Shown here: piece after piece, positions 48,229 through 60,098 of the stretch | Layout: each line of letters starts with the position of its first letter | Numbering within the stretch: position 1 is the stretch's first letter | Assembly: GCF_018847975.1 (NCBI RefSeq) | Contig: NZ_CP072597.1 | Coordinates: 4,379,001 to 4,443,000 of the forward strand | Direction: 5' to 3' | DNA: 64,000 nt | Source: Lysobacter sp. K5869 | GTDB lineage: Bacteria; Pseudomonadota; Gammaproteobacteria; Xanthomonadales; Xanthomonadaceae | Made by a program: the position numbers and the translations under genes | Notes under the pieces: generated by a model | What the model was told of the DNA's origin: nothing | Databases searched by the model: none | What the model saw: only the letters and a program-made list of their open reading frames with translations

Positions 48229-49726
48229 GGTCTTCCCCCGGGTGTCCTTGAGCCATCGGTTCGAAACGGTTGGCCACGCCCACGCTCGCGGGCGCCGCGC
48301 GCAAGGCGCTGGCGAGCACGGGGTGGACGAAGACGAAGCGTTGATCGGTCAGGCGCTGCGGCGCGACGACGGGGCCGTCGAGCAGCATCGTCGCCATCTC
48401 GCCCAGCAGCAGTCGCAGCGGCGCGGCCGGCATCGCCAGCCACGCGGGCCGATGCAGCGCGCGCGCCAGTTCGCGGGTGAACTCGGCTTGGGTGCAGCCG
48501 CCCGGCGCGACCAGGTTGTACGGGCCGCGCACGCCGGCGTGTTCGACCGCGTGTTCGACGAAGCGCAGCACGTCGTCCAGATGGATCCAGGCGAACCATT
48601 GCTTGCCCGCGCCCAGGCGCGCGGCGCCGCCGAGCGCGGCGGCCAGCGCCAGCATCGGCAGCAAGCCGCCGCTGCGGTGCAGGACCAAGCCGAGCCGCAG
48701 CGTGGTCAAGCGCACGCCGCGTTCGGCCACCGGCGCGGCGGCGCGTTCCCAGGCCGCGCACAGTTCGCTGGGAAAATCGCCGCGCACCGGCGCGACTTCG
48801 CGCAGTTCCGGCCCGCTGAGCGCCTGCGCGCCGTACAGGCCGACCGCGCTGGCTTGCAGCCACAGCGCCGGCTTGCGGGTCGCGCGATCGCACCACGCAC
48901 GCAAGGCGTCGGTGGTGCCGATGCGGCTTGCCAGCAGCGCGCGCTTGCGCTGCGGCGTCCAGCGCGGGCCGACCACCGGCGCGCCGGCGAGATTGACCAC
49001 CACATCGACGGCTTCGTCGTCGCGCAACTCGGCGGTGTCGGCGATGCAGCGCGCGCGGCCGCCGAAACGCAATGCGGCGCGGCGCGGATCGCGGCTGAGC
49101 ACGGTGATGCGGTGGCCGCCGGCGAGCAAGCCTTCGACCAAGGCGGTGCCGATGAAGCCGGTGCCGCCGCTGATCAGGAAGTGCTGCTGCGGATGCTGGG
49201 CCAGCAACGGCCGCGGCGCCGGCTCGGCGGCGTTGGCGCGCGCGGCCAGACCGTCGCGCACCGCGCTCAGGCCGATGCCGAGCGCGGCCGCGCTGAGCGC
49301 CCACGACATCCAACCGTGCGCGGCCGGCGTCAGCGCGCTCGGCAGCGCCCAGTCGGCGCGCGTGGCTAAGGCGTACACCGCGAACATCGCGCCGCCGTTG
49401 ACCGCGAGGATGGTGTGCAGCACGCGCTCGGTGTTCGGCAGCAGGCGGGTCGCGTCTTCGACCACGAAGTCCCACAAGGTGATGCCGACTTCGATCAGCA
49501 CCAGCGCCCACACCGCCGCCAGCCACGCGCCTTGCGGGCGGATCCAGGCGAACACTAGGAACAAGAAGCCGTAAACGAAACCGCGCGCCGCATGCAGCTT
49601 CAACTCCAGCGCCGCGCTGCGGCGGTTGGCGAGCTTCTCCATCACTTCGTGGTGGGCGATCGTGTCGAGCGCGCCCATCGCGATCTGCAGCAGCAACAAG
49701 CTCAGGAACAAGGTGTGCAGGTCCAT
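48206..49726 (-). CDS. Membrane domain fused to TIGR01777 NAD-dependent epimerase/reductase, 506 aa
   Basis: Residues 1-165 form about four TM helices with conserved polar residues in the first loop (DTIAHHEVMEKL, AALELKLHAARGFVYG), a domain I do not recognise. Residues 180-490 are a TIGR01777/YfcH-type SDR: FLISGGTGFIGTALVEGLLAGGH (Rossmann), VVNLAGAPVVGPRWTPQRKR, LASRIGTTDALR, SAVGLYG, WIHLDDVLRF and YNLVAPGG. Ends in a short polar tail. 10 bp after the DCC-family stop. The fusion suggests a membrane-tethered reductase. Confidence 0.85.
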   Translation of the reverse strand: MDLHTLFLSLLLLQIAMGALDTIAHHEVMEKLANRRSAALELKLHAARGFVYGFLFLVFAWIRPQGAWLAAVWALVLIEVGITLWDFVVEDATRLLPNTERVLHTILAVNGGAMFAVYALATRADWALPSALTPAAHGWMSWALSAAALGIGLSAVRDGLAARANAAEPAPRPLLAQHPQQHFLISGGTGFIGTALVEGLLAGGHRITVLSRDPRRAALRFGGRARCIADTAELRDDEAVDVVVNLAGAPVVGPRWTPQRKRALLASRIGTTDALRAWCDRATRKPALWLQASAVGLYGAQALSGPELREVAPVRGDFPSELCAAWERAAAPVAERGVRLTTLRLGLVLHRSGGLLPMLALAAALGGAARLGAGKQWFAWIHLDDVLRFVEHAVEHAGVRGPYNLVAPGGCTQAEFTRELARALHRPAWLAMPAAPLRLLLGEMATMLLDGPVVAPQRLTDQRFVFVHPVLASALRAAPASVGVANRFEPMAQGHPGEDHGTVATH

Positions 49727-49736
49727 GACCGCATCC

Positions 49737-50183
49737 TCAGTAGTGGGTGGGGCAATGGCCGTCGTCGCAACGCGGCGCCGGTTCTTCGCCGGCTTCGCGG
49801 TAACCGAGCCAGCGCGAGACGCGGTGGCGGTTCGGCGCGATCCAGCGGTAGGCGCGCGCGGCGGCGCGGCCGGCGCCGGGCACGCGCAACGGCCAGGTCA
49901 GCCAACCCAGACCGACCGCGCGGTAGGCCTCGGCGATGCCGGGCACGCCGATCCGCCACTGACCGTCGGCGCCGCGCACGTGCAATGCGTTGCGCAGCGC
50001 TTCGAGCTCGAAGCCCCACTGCGCGGCGTCGAAATCCGGCGCGGCGATATCGACCAGACGCAAACGGTCGTGGCGGTCGCCGGCCTTGAGCCGGTGCATC
50101 TCGGTGCGGCACAGCGGGCAGGCGCGGTCGTACAGGGCGACGACTTGCTCGGCGGCCGGGCGTGGGGCGGGATCGTTCTTCAT
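49737..50183 (-). CDS. DCC-family thiol-disulfide oxidoreductase-like protein (DUF393), 148 aa
   Basis: ALYDRACPLCRTEMHRLKAGD carries the DxxCxxC motif (D19, C22, C25) that names the family; then RLVDIAAPDFD and a second half WRIGVPGIAEAYRAVGLGWL. The C-terminus has two further Cys (PRCDDGHCPTHY). First gene of the operon DCC-TIGR01777-DUF4166; a palindromic operator lies 18-37 bp before its start. Confidence 0.87.
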   Translation of the reverse strand: MKNDPAPRPAAEQVVALYDRACPLCRTEMHRLKAGDRHDRLRLVDIAAPDFDAAQWGFELEALRNALHVRGADGQWRIGVPGIAEAYRAVGLGWLTWPLRVPGAGRAAARAYRWIAPNRHRVSRWLGYREAGEEPAPRCDDGHCPTHY

Positions 50184-50200
50184 GATCGACTCCTACAGTT

Positions 50201-50220
50201 ATTTCGGTAATTACAGAAAT
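50201..50220 (-). promoter_or_regulatory. Operator in front of the DCC operon
   Basis: On the minus strand ATTTCTGT-AATT-ACCGAAAT, one mismatch from perfect symmetry. Same design as the site upstream of gbsR-like gene (50940-50959). Confidence 0.7.
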
Positions 50221-50242
50221 TGATGGATAAAAAAGAGCGCGC

Positions 50243-50926
50243 TCAGGACGGGCGATCGTCGGGCCGCGCGGCGGCGGCGGCGCCGGCTGCGTCCGCGCCG
50301 GCGGCGCCCTCGTCCACGTCGTCCTCGTCGCCGAACAGCACGCCCGCGGCCTGCGCCTGCGGTTCCGGCAGCGGCTTGACCGGTCCGCGCACGAATTGCT
50401 GGATGCGCGCGCCCATCTTCAGCAGATTGATCAGGGTCTTGGGGTCGAGCCGGTTCATTTCGTCGATCCAGCTGGTGCCGGTCTCCATGAACTCCAGCAC
50501 CTCGCGCATGCGCGCCAGGGTCAGGCGGTCGCGCGGGTCGGTCTGATCGGGCGCCACGGCGGCGTTGTCGCCGTCGAGCACGGCGGTGCGCAGCATGCTC
50601 AGGGTCGGCTCGATCTCGCGCCGGCGCCGCTCCTGGACCACGGCGCGGAAGATGTCCCACACGTCCTTGTAGGTCTCGAAATGGTCGCGGCGGTCGCCGA
50701 GCACATGGGTGACCCGGGCCAGATTCCAGGACTGCAGCTCGCGCAGGCTGGTGCTGACGTTGGAGCGGGCCAGATTGAGCGTTTCGCAGATCTCGTCGGC
50801 GGTGATCGCGCGCTCGGACAGGAACAGCAGCGCGTGGATCTGGGCGACGGTGCGGTTGACGCCCCAGCGGCTGCCCATCTCGCCCCAGTGGAGGATGAAG
50901 CGTTCTTGCAGAGGGCTGAGGGACAT
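50243..50926 (-). CDS. GbsR/MarR-family transcriptional regulator, 227 aa
   Basis: FILHWGEMGSRWGVNRTVAQIHALLFLSERAITADEICETLNLARSNVSTSLRELQSWNLARVTHVLGDRRDHFET is a typical GbsR-type winged helix (landmarks about 10-85), followed by a helical dimer region with EVLEFMETGTSWIDEMNRLDPKTLINLLKMG. The C-terminal 40 residues are acidic and Ala-rich. A palindromic site just upstream implies autoregulation, and a near-identical site precedes the DCC operon, which it probably controls. Signal unknown. Confidence 0.88.
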   Translation of the reverse strand: MSLSPLQERFILHWGEMGSRWGVNRTVAQIHALLFLSERAITADEICETLNLARSNVSTSLRELQSWNLARVTHVLGDRRDHFETYKDVWDIFRAVVQERRRREIEPTLSMLRTAVLDGDNAAVAPDQTDPRDRLTLARMREVLEFMETGTSWIDEMNRLDPKTLINLLKMGARIQQFVRGPVKPLPEPQAQAAGVLFGDEDDVDEGAAGADAAGAAAAARPDDRPS

Positions 50927-50937
50927 GGGGCGTTCTC

Positions 50938-50961
50938 TAATTTCTGTTTAGACAGAAATTA
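50938..50961. promoter_or_regulatory. Operator upstream of the GbsR-family gene
   Basis: TAATTTCTGT-TTAG-ACAGAAATTA: perfect 10-bp arms, 12 bp before the start codon. The A+T-rich island stands out from the surrounding G+C-rich sequence. Confidence 0.8.
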
Positions 50962-51126
50962 ATGAAGAAACCGTAGGGCGTCAATAGGTCGCAGCCGCCG
51001 TTGGTCGGTTTCCTGCCAGGGCTATCCGTCGCAATCGCTGCGACTGGCGGCGCTCAATCTGCGCCAATCCGCCACCTTCCATCCGTCGGCCACGCGTCGC
51101 TCGCCCTATCCGTGTGCCCGGGTTGT

Positions 51127-51140
51127 TACTAAAATTAGTA
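51127..51140. promoter_or_regulatory. Probable LexA operator overlapping the lexA -10 region
   Basis: TACTAAAATTAGTA: 6-bp arms, ending one base before the ATG at 51142. TAAAAT (51130-51135) inside it could be the -10 box. Autoregulation of the lexA-imuA-imuB-dnaE2 operon is inferred from position. Confidence 0.7.
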
Positions 51141-51141
51141 C

Positions 51142-51810
51142 ATGAGCCTCACCGACCTCCGCCGCGCCCTGCTCGCCTTCCTGCACGAACGCCTCGCCGC
51201 GGACGGCCTGCCGCCGTCGCAGCAGGAAATCTGCGCGCGCTTCGGCTTCCGCCAGAACCGCTCCGCCGGCTATCACCTGCAGGCGCTGCACGAGGACGGG
51301 CTGATCGAGCTGCTGCCGGGCCGCGCCCGCGGCATCCGCCTGCGCCCGGCCGGCGTGCGCGAGGCGCAGGCGTGGCGCGCGGAACGCGACGGGTGGGACG
51401 CGCCCTCCTCCGCGACGCCCGCCGCCAACGACGACGCGCTGCCGGTCCTCGGCCGGGTCGCCGCCGGCGCGCCGATCGGCGCCGATCCCGACGCCGAAGC
51501 GCATGTCGTGATCGACCGCGCGCTGTTCTCGCCGCGGCCGGACTACCTGCTGCGGGTCAAGGGCGATTCGATGCGCGAGGACGGCATCTTCGACGGCGAT
51601 CTGGTCGCGGTGCACCGCACCCGCGAGGCGCGCAGCGGGCAAGTGGTGGTCGCGCGCCTGGGCGACGAAATCACCATCAAGCGCCTGCGCATCGACGCCG
51701 ACGGCATCGCCTTGCTGCCGCGCAATCCCGACTACGCGCCGATCCGCGTGCCCGCCGATGTCGACTTCGCCATCGAAGGCCTGTACTGCGGCCTGGTGCG
51801 CAGCGCCTGA
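51142..51810 (+). CDS. lexA: LexA family repressor (LexA2-like), 222 aa
   Basis: SOS repressor. N-terminal winged helix (LPPSQQEICARFGFRQNRSAGYHLQALHEDGLIELLPGRARGIRL, about 23-67), a hinge, then the S24 peptidase domain: cleavage site A108-G109 in RVAAGAP, nucleophile S143 in KGDSM and general base K180 in EITIKRL. First gene of lexA-imuA-imuB-dnaE2, so it is most likely the LexA2 type dedicated to this cassette. There is no room for a ribosome binding site because the operator ends one base before the ATG. Confidence 0.93.
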   Translation: MSLTDLRRALLAFLHERLAADGLPPSQQEICARFGFRQNRSAGYHLQALHEDGLIELLPGRARGIRLRPAGVREAQAWRAERDGWDAPSSATPAANDDALPVLGRVAAGAPIGADPDAEAHVVIDRALFSPRPDYLLRVKGDSMREDGIFDGDLVAVHRTREARSGQVVVARLGDEITIKRLRIDADGIALLPRNPDYAPIRVPADVDFAIEGLYCGLVRSA

Positions 51811-51820
51811 GCGCCGGCCG

Positions 51821-52765
51821 ATGAGCGCGCCCGTCTCGCTGGAAGGATTGCTCGGCTCGCGCCGGCTGTGGCGCGGCCAGAACGCGCAGATCGCGCCGTC
51901 CGCGCAGCCCACCGGCCACGCTGCGCTCGACGCGGCGCTGCCGACCGGCGGCTGGCCCGAGGCGGCGTTGACCGAACTGTTGCTGCCGCACGCCGGCGTC
52001 GGCGAGCTCGAACTGATGTGGCCGGCGCTGGCGCGGCTTTCGCGCGAAGCGTCCGGGCACGAGGCCGGCATGATCGTGCTGGTCGATCCGCCGCTGCTGC
52101 CGTACGCGCCGGCGTGGCGCGACGCCGGCGTCGCGCTGTCGCGCCTGCAGGTGGTGCGCGCGAGCGGCCGCGACGCGCTGTGGGCGGCCGAACAATGCCT
52201 GCGCTCGGGCGCCTGCGCGGCGGTGCTGTGCTGGCCGCAACGCGCCGACGACCGCGCGCTGCGGCGCTTGCAGGTCGCGGCCGAAACCGGCCAATGCCTG
52301 GGCTTCGCCTTGCGCGATCAACGCGCCGCGCTCAACCCTTCGCCGGCCGCGTTGCGCATCGCCGTCGACGCGGCGCCGCGGCAGCTGCGCGTGCTCAAGT
52401 GCCGCGGCGGCAATGCGCCGACGCGGGCGATCGCGTTCGCGGCGGCACAAGCGCGCGACGGCGCGGCCACCCGCGACCGCGAGACGCCGCCGCGCATCGA
52501 CACCGCGACGCCGCTTCGTCCAGACCTCGCATCGCCGCCCGCGCCCGAGGCCAACGGCGCCGCCGTGATTCCTATGCGTGGAAGAGCCTTCCGGCCCGAA
52601 GCATCGCGATCCGTTCGCAGCATCGAAGCCGAAAACCCCGGGCCCGAAGGCGCTCCCGCGTCCGACGCCGTGCCGCCGATGGCCACGGCTCCGTCTCAGA
52701 TGCCGACTCCGATTCCGGTTCCGATTCCAGTTCCGGCGCTGTCGTTTCCGCCGCCGCATCCCTGA
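51821..52765 (+). CDS. imuA: ImuA, RecA-like partner of the mutasome, 314 aa
   Basis: LEGLLGSRRLWRGQNAQ start and PTGHAALDAALPTGGWPEAALTELLLPHAGVGELELMWPALARLS resemble the RecA/SulA-like core of ImuA; the Walker A is degenerate. MIVLVDPPLLPYAPAW and a CRGG motif (KCRGGNAPTRAIAFAA) follow. The tail (about 230-314) is low-complexity and ends in PIPVPIPVPA, encoded by short DNA repeats at 52705-52737. The start at 51821 lies 10 bp after lexA. Needed with ImuB for DnaE2-dependent mutagenesis. Confidence 0.88.
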   Translation: MSAPVSLEGLLGSRRLWRGQNAQIAPSAQPTGHAALDAALPTGGWPEAALTELLLPHAGVGELELMWPALARLSREASGHEAGMIVLVDPPLLPYAPAWRDAGVALSRLQVVRASGRDALWAAEQCLRSGACAAVLCWPQRADDRALRRLQVAAETGQCLGFALRDQRAALNPSPAALRIAVDAAPRQLRVLKCRGGNAPTRAIAFAAAQARDGAATRDRETPPRIDTATPLRPDLASPPAPEANGAAVIPMRGRAFRPEASRSVRSIEAENPGPEGAPASDAVPPMATAPSQMPTPIPVPIPVPALSFPPPHP

Positions 52766-52774
52766 TCCGCCGCC

Positions 52775-54222
52775 ATGCGCTGGGCCTGCCTGCTGCTGCC
52801 GCAACTGGCGATGGACGTCGTCCTTCGCCAACACCCCGATCCCGACCGCCCGCTGGTCCTGGTCGAAGGCCCGCACGCGCGCCGCCGCCTGCATTCGGTC
52901 AACGCCGCCGCGCGCGCGCTCGGATTGCGGCCCGGGCTGTCGCTGGTCGCCGCGCAGGCCATCGTCGACGGCTTCCAAACCGCCGATTACGACCCGCACG
53001 CCGCCGAACGCGCGCGCCAGCTGCTCGCCGCCTGGGCGTATCGCTACAGCTCGCAGGTCAGCACCGACTTCGCCCACGCCATCGTGCTGGAAATCGCCGG
53101 CAGCCGCCGCCTGTTCGGCGCGTGGCCGCAATTGCGCCAGCGCCTGGACGCGGAACTGCGCGAACTCGGCTTTCGCCACCGCATGGCCGCCGCGCCCAAT
53201 CCGTTCGCCGCGCGCGCGTTGACCAACGTCGACGACGGTTTGTTCTTCGACGACGACATCCTGCTGCCGGCGCTGGCGAAACTGCCGATCGAGCGCAGCG
53301 GCCTGGACGCGGCCGCAGTGCAGGCGCTGCAACGCATGGGCCTGCGCAAGCTCGGCGCGGTGTTCGCGCTGCCGCGCGCGCCGCTCGCGCGCCGCTTCGG
53401 CCCCGACCTGCTGCTGCGCCTGGACGCGCTGCGTGGCGCGGCCGAGCCGCCGCTGACGTTCTACCAACCGCCCGATGCGTTCGACGCGCGCATCGAGCTC
53501 GGCCACGAAGCCGAATCCAGCCAGGCGCTGCTGTTCCCGCTGCGCCGCCTCACCGCCGATCTGGCCGCCTATCTGTCCGGCCGCGACGGCGGCGTGGCCC
53601 GCTTCAAGCTGTTGCTCGAACACGAACGCCACAGCCATCGCGAACAACGCCCGCCGAGCGAGATCGCGGTCGGCCTGCTCGCGCCCGAGCGCGAAGCGGC
53701 GATGCTGTTCGAGCTCGCGCGCGGCCGCCTGCAACACGCGCAATTGCCGGCGCCGGTGGTGGCGCTGCGCCTGCTCGCCGAAGAACTGCCGCCGTTCGTG
53801 CCGGCCGCGCGCGACCTGTTCGACCCGCGCCCGCAACAAGCGCTGCCGTGGGCGCAGTTGCGCGAACGCTTGCGCGCGCGCCTGGGCGACGAACGCGTGC
53901 ACGGGCTCGCCGCGCATCCCGATCACCGGCCCGAGCGCGCCTGGAAAACCGTGTTGGGCGACGCGCCTAGAACGCGCGCCGACAAAGACCCCGCGCCCGC
54001 GGCCCCAGCCACCCGTCCGGGTTGGTTGTTGAGCGAACCCGAACCGCTGCGCGATCCGGTCGCGCGCATCCTCGCCGGGCCCGAGCGGATCGAATCGGGT
54101 TGGTGGGACCAGGACGAAGTGCGCCGCGACTACTACCTGATCGAAACCGCGCGCGGCCAACGCGCCTGGGCCTACCGCGACGCCGGCGGCGACGGCCCAT
54201 TGATCGTGCACGGGTGGTTCGC

Positions 54223-54226
<4 letters not shown>
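52775..54226 (+). CDS. imuB: ImuB, inactive Y-family polymerase-like protein, 483 aa
   Basis: Y-family fold ([19 protein letters not shown] start; [23 protein letters not shown]; a DNA-binding little-finger-like region), but the metal-binding acidic residues of active DinB-type enzymes are not at the expected places, as in other ImuB proteins. It acts as a hub linking the beta clamp, ImuA and DnaE2. The C-terminus ([25 protein letters not shown]) is typical for the family. 9 bp after imuA; its stop overlaps the GTG start of dnaE2. Confidence 0.9.
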
Positions 54227-57375
<3,149 letters not shown>

Positions 57376-57572
57376 AGACCGGCGCGGCGCGCAGCGACGC
57401 CGACGATACCCATCGAACCGCGCCCGCGAAACCATCGCGGCGGCGCGCCGCGCTTCGACGCATGCGACGCACGCTTCGATCTATTGGACGCGTCCGTCTA
57501 ACCTGGATTTAACCCGCACGAATTTCCGCGCGGCTAGGATGCCCGGACGCAACGAACACAAGGAACCTGTTC

Positions 57573-57836
57573 ATGAACAAGCTCCCCTGCCTCGCGCTTG
57601 CCGCGTTTCTCGCCATCGCCAGCGCCCCCGCGCTCGCCGAAGTCGGCACCCTCAGCAACAACGGCACCGGCGCGACCAAGGCCGCCGCGGAAGCCAAGGC
57701 CAAGAAAAATCTGGAAGACGCCTGCCAATCGCACAAAGGCCAGGTCGTGGAAGGCTCGTTCAAAGTCACCTTCGACAAACAGATGAGCAATGGTCAGTTT
57801 TACGTAGACGCGACCATGCAGTGCGACATTCCGTAA
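57573..57836 (+). CDS. Small exported protein, 87 aa
   Basis: Signal peptide MNKLPCLALAAFLAIASAPALA (cut before EVG), then a 65-residue mature domain with two cysteines (EDACQSHK, TMQCDIP) that may pair. GVGTLSNNGTGATKAAAEAKAKKNLEDAC suggests a short helix-strand fold seen in small hypothetical xanthomonad proteins. AAGGAA upstream of the ATG; a terminator follows at 57862. Function unknown. Confidence 0.75.
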   Translation: MNKLPCLALAAFLAIASAPALAEVGTLSNNGTGATKAAAEAKAKKNLEDACQSHKGQVVEGSFKVTFDKQMSNGQFYVDATMQCDIP

Positions 57837-57861
57837 ACGGATTCAAGCGATGTCCCACCCG

Positions 57862-57887
57862 AAGCCCCCGCGCCGCGGGGGCTTTTT
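57862..57887 (+). terminator. Intrinsic terminator of the 87-aa gene
   Basis: AAGCCCCCGC, loop GCC, GCGGGGGCTT then TTT. Confidence 0.9.
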
Positions 57888-58090
57888 CGTTCGCGCTTCG
57901 ATCCGATGGTCTCGACGGACTCCCGCAACGCCCGGCCCGATGAAGCCTCGCGCCGACACGGGATCGAGATCTGCGTCCAGATCGAACCCAAGGCGCGATC
58001 GAACCGGCGCTGAAGTTCGCGCATCCGGCGTTCGAGCATCTGGATCACGCGCCGCGTGCGCCGAACCATCGCCTCGCGCGCCGAAAACAG

Positions 58091-58633
58091 CTACTCCGGC
58101 CGCTCCTTGACCGGCCGCTTGGCCAGCTTGCGCTGCAGCGTGCGCCGGTCCACGCCGAGCACGCGCGCGGCTTGGGAGACGTTGCCGCCGCATTCGGCCA
58201 GCACGCGCTGCATGTGCTCCCAACCTTGCCGGCGCAGCGACACCGGTGCGTCCGGCGGCGGCGCGGCGTCTTCGCCGGGCGCTTCGAAGGATTGCGCCAG
58301 CGCGTCGATGTCGAACGGCTTGGGCAGGTAATTCCAGGCGCCGCGGCGCATCGCGTCGACCGCGGTGGCGATGCTGGCGTAACCCGTGGCCAGGACGATG
58401 CGCGCCTGCGGGCAGCGCCGGCGCAGTTCGCCGATCAGCAGCAGGCCGTTGTCGGCGCCGAGCTTGAGGTCGAGCACGATGCCGTCCGGCGCGAACGCTT
58501 CCACCGCCGCCAATGCGCTGGCCGCGTCGTGGCGCGCCTGCGCCTCGATGCCGCGGCGCGCGAGCATCCGCGCCAGCACCTGGCAGAACGCCAGATCGTC
58601 GTCGATCAGCAGGATCCGCGCGGGCAGGCTCAC
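58091..58633 (-). CDS. RegA/PrrA-type response regulator, 180 aa
   Basis: Receiver domain (ARILLIDDDLAFCQVLARMLA, phospho-acceptor D55 in GIVLDLKLG, LPKPFDIDAL) and a Fis-type C-terminal HTH (ECGGNVSQAARVLGVDRRTLQRKLAKRP), the compact two-domain layout of the RegA/PrrA/ActR family with no central ATPase. GTG start at 58633 overlaps the stop of the sensor gene (GTGA). It should be phosphorylated by the adjacent RegB-like kinase and control redox-responsive genes. Confidence 0.9.
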   Translation of the reverse strand: MSLPARILLIDDDLAFCQVLARMLARRGIEAQARHDAASALAAVEAFAPDGIVLDLKLGADNGLLLIGELRRRCPQARIVLATGYASIATAVDAMRRGAWNYLPKPFDIDALAQSFEAPGEDAAPPPDAPVSLRRQGWEHMQRVLAECGGNVSQAARVLGVDRRTLQRKLAKRPVKERPE

Positions 58634-59838
58634 GGCGCGCCCTCCGCGATCAGCGGCAGCTCGACTTCGGTGATGCAGCCGCCATCGTCGCGCTCGCCCT
58701 GCTTCACCGTGCCGCGGCTGCGTTCGATGCTCGATTTGGAAATCATCAGGCCGATGCCCAACCCCGTGCCCTCGCCGTCGCGGCGCGGCTTGGCGATCCG
58801 CGCCGGGCCCGCGCCGCGGTCGCGGATGGCGATGTTGAGGCGGCCTTCGCGCAGCGCGGTTTCCACCTCCACCGGCTCGTCGACGCCGGCCGCGGCGTTG
58901 GCGTCGGCGGCGTTGTTGATGAGGTTGATCAGCGCTTGCTGCAGGCCGGCGTCCACCCGCACCCGCCGCTGCGCCGCGCCGGCGAAGAAACGCGCGGTGG
59001 CGTTGGGCCGCAACAGCCGCCAGCGGTCGACGCAGGCGTGGACGAAGGCGTCGGCGGCTTCCACCGAACTCTCGCCGGCCGCGCCGCGGCGGGCCATGTC
59101 GGCCAGCGCGCGCACGTGGTCGCGACAGTGCGCGAGCTGCGAGCGCAGCAGTTCGATGTCCTCGCGCGCCGGCGGGTGATCGCCGCCGAGCCAGTCGTCC
59201 ACCAACAAGCCCATCGTCGCCAGCGGCGTATTGAGTTCGTGCGCGGTGCCGGCGGCGAGCGAGCCCAGCGCCGACAGCGATTCGTCGCGGATCGCGCGCT
59301 CGCGCGCCTCCGACAGGCGCCGGCGCTGCTCGCGCACGATGGTCATGAAGCGGCTCAGCACCACGGCCATGATTCCGGCCGAGAGCAGGAAGTTGACCCA
59401 CATCCCGGTGACGTGCAGTTGGAAATCGCTGCCGTGCAAATGCGGCAGATCGACGTGATGGCCCATCAGCCAGGTGTAGAGCGCCGCGGTCAGCACGGTC
59501 AGGCCGAGCATCGGCGCGATGTCCAGGCCGATCGCCGCCAGCGCCACCGGCACCAGATACAGCGACACGAACGGATTGGCCGGGCCGCCGGAGAAATACA
59601 GCAGCGCGGTCAGCGCCAGCAGATCCGCCAGCACCTGCAGCGCCACCGCGCGCGCGCCGGCGTCGCGATGGGCCAGCCACCACCAGTGGCTGAGCACGTT
59701 GAACAGCAGCAGCCCGGCCGAGATCGACAGCAGTTCGCGGGTAGGAATCGGCAGGCCCAGGCGCTGGCTGACGAACACCACGGTCAGCATCTGGCCGGCC
59801 ACCGCCATGTATCGCAGGTAGATCAGCAGTTGCAGCAC
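58630..59838 (-). CDS. RegB/PrrB-type redox sensor histidine kinase, 402 aa
   Basis: Six TM helices fill the first 165 residues. GGPANPF (about 84-90) is the ubiquinone-site signature of RegB. H200 in LAAGTAHELNTPLATM is the phosphorylation site, C238 in LAHCRDHV is at the place of the redox-active cysteine of RegB, and HATPase_c follows (LINNAADANA, GTGLGIGLMISKSSIERS). I take the GTG at 59838 as start (VLQLLIYLRYM); a TTG at 59901 would add 21 unconserved residues. Neither has a good ribosome binding site. Coupled to the response regulator gene. Confidence 0.9.
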   Translation of the reverse strand: MLQLLIYLRYMAVAGQMLTVVFVSQRLGLPIPTRELLSISAGLLLFNVLSHWWWLAHRDAGARAVALQVLADLLALTALLYFSGGPANPFVSLYLVPVALAAIGLDIAPMLGLTVLTAALYTWLMGHHVDLPHLHGSDFQLHVTGMWVNFLLSAGIMAVVLSRFMTIVREQRRRLSEARERAIRDESLSALGSLAAGTAHELNTPLATMGLLVDDWLGGDHPPAREDIELLRSQLAHCRDHVRALADMARRGAAGESSVEAADAFVHACVDRWRLLRPNATARFFAGAAQRRVRVDAGLQQALINLINNAADANAAAGVDEPVEVETALREGRLNIAIRDRGAGPARIAKPRRDGEGTGLGIGLMISKSSIERSRGTVKQGERDDGGCITEVELPLIAEGAP

Positions 59839-60098
59839 GGGCGGGTCTCGGGGGCGGAACAGGCGATTATCGCACCGCCCCGGCGCGGCGGGCTGCGGCA
59901 ACCCGCCGCGGTGCGCCGCCGCGCGCGGCCATGCTGCGGCGCGGCGCGGAACCCGACCGATGCCGCAATTGCGCGCGCCGCCGCGGCATGAACGCGCGCG
60001 CCGGCCTGTCGCTATCGACAGTGCGCTTCGCGCGCGGCCGCGACGGCCTAAGCTGCGGCGGCCAGGAACCCACTGGCGACAGACAAGGAAAGGACGTC

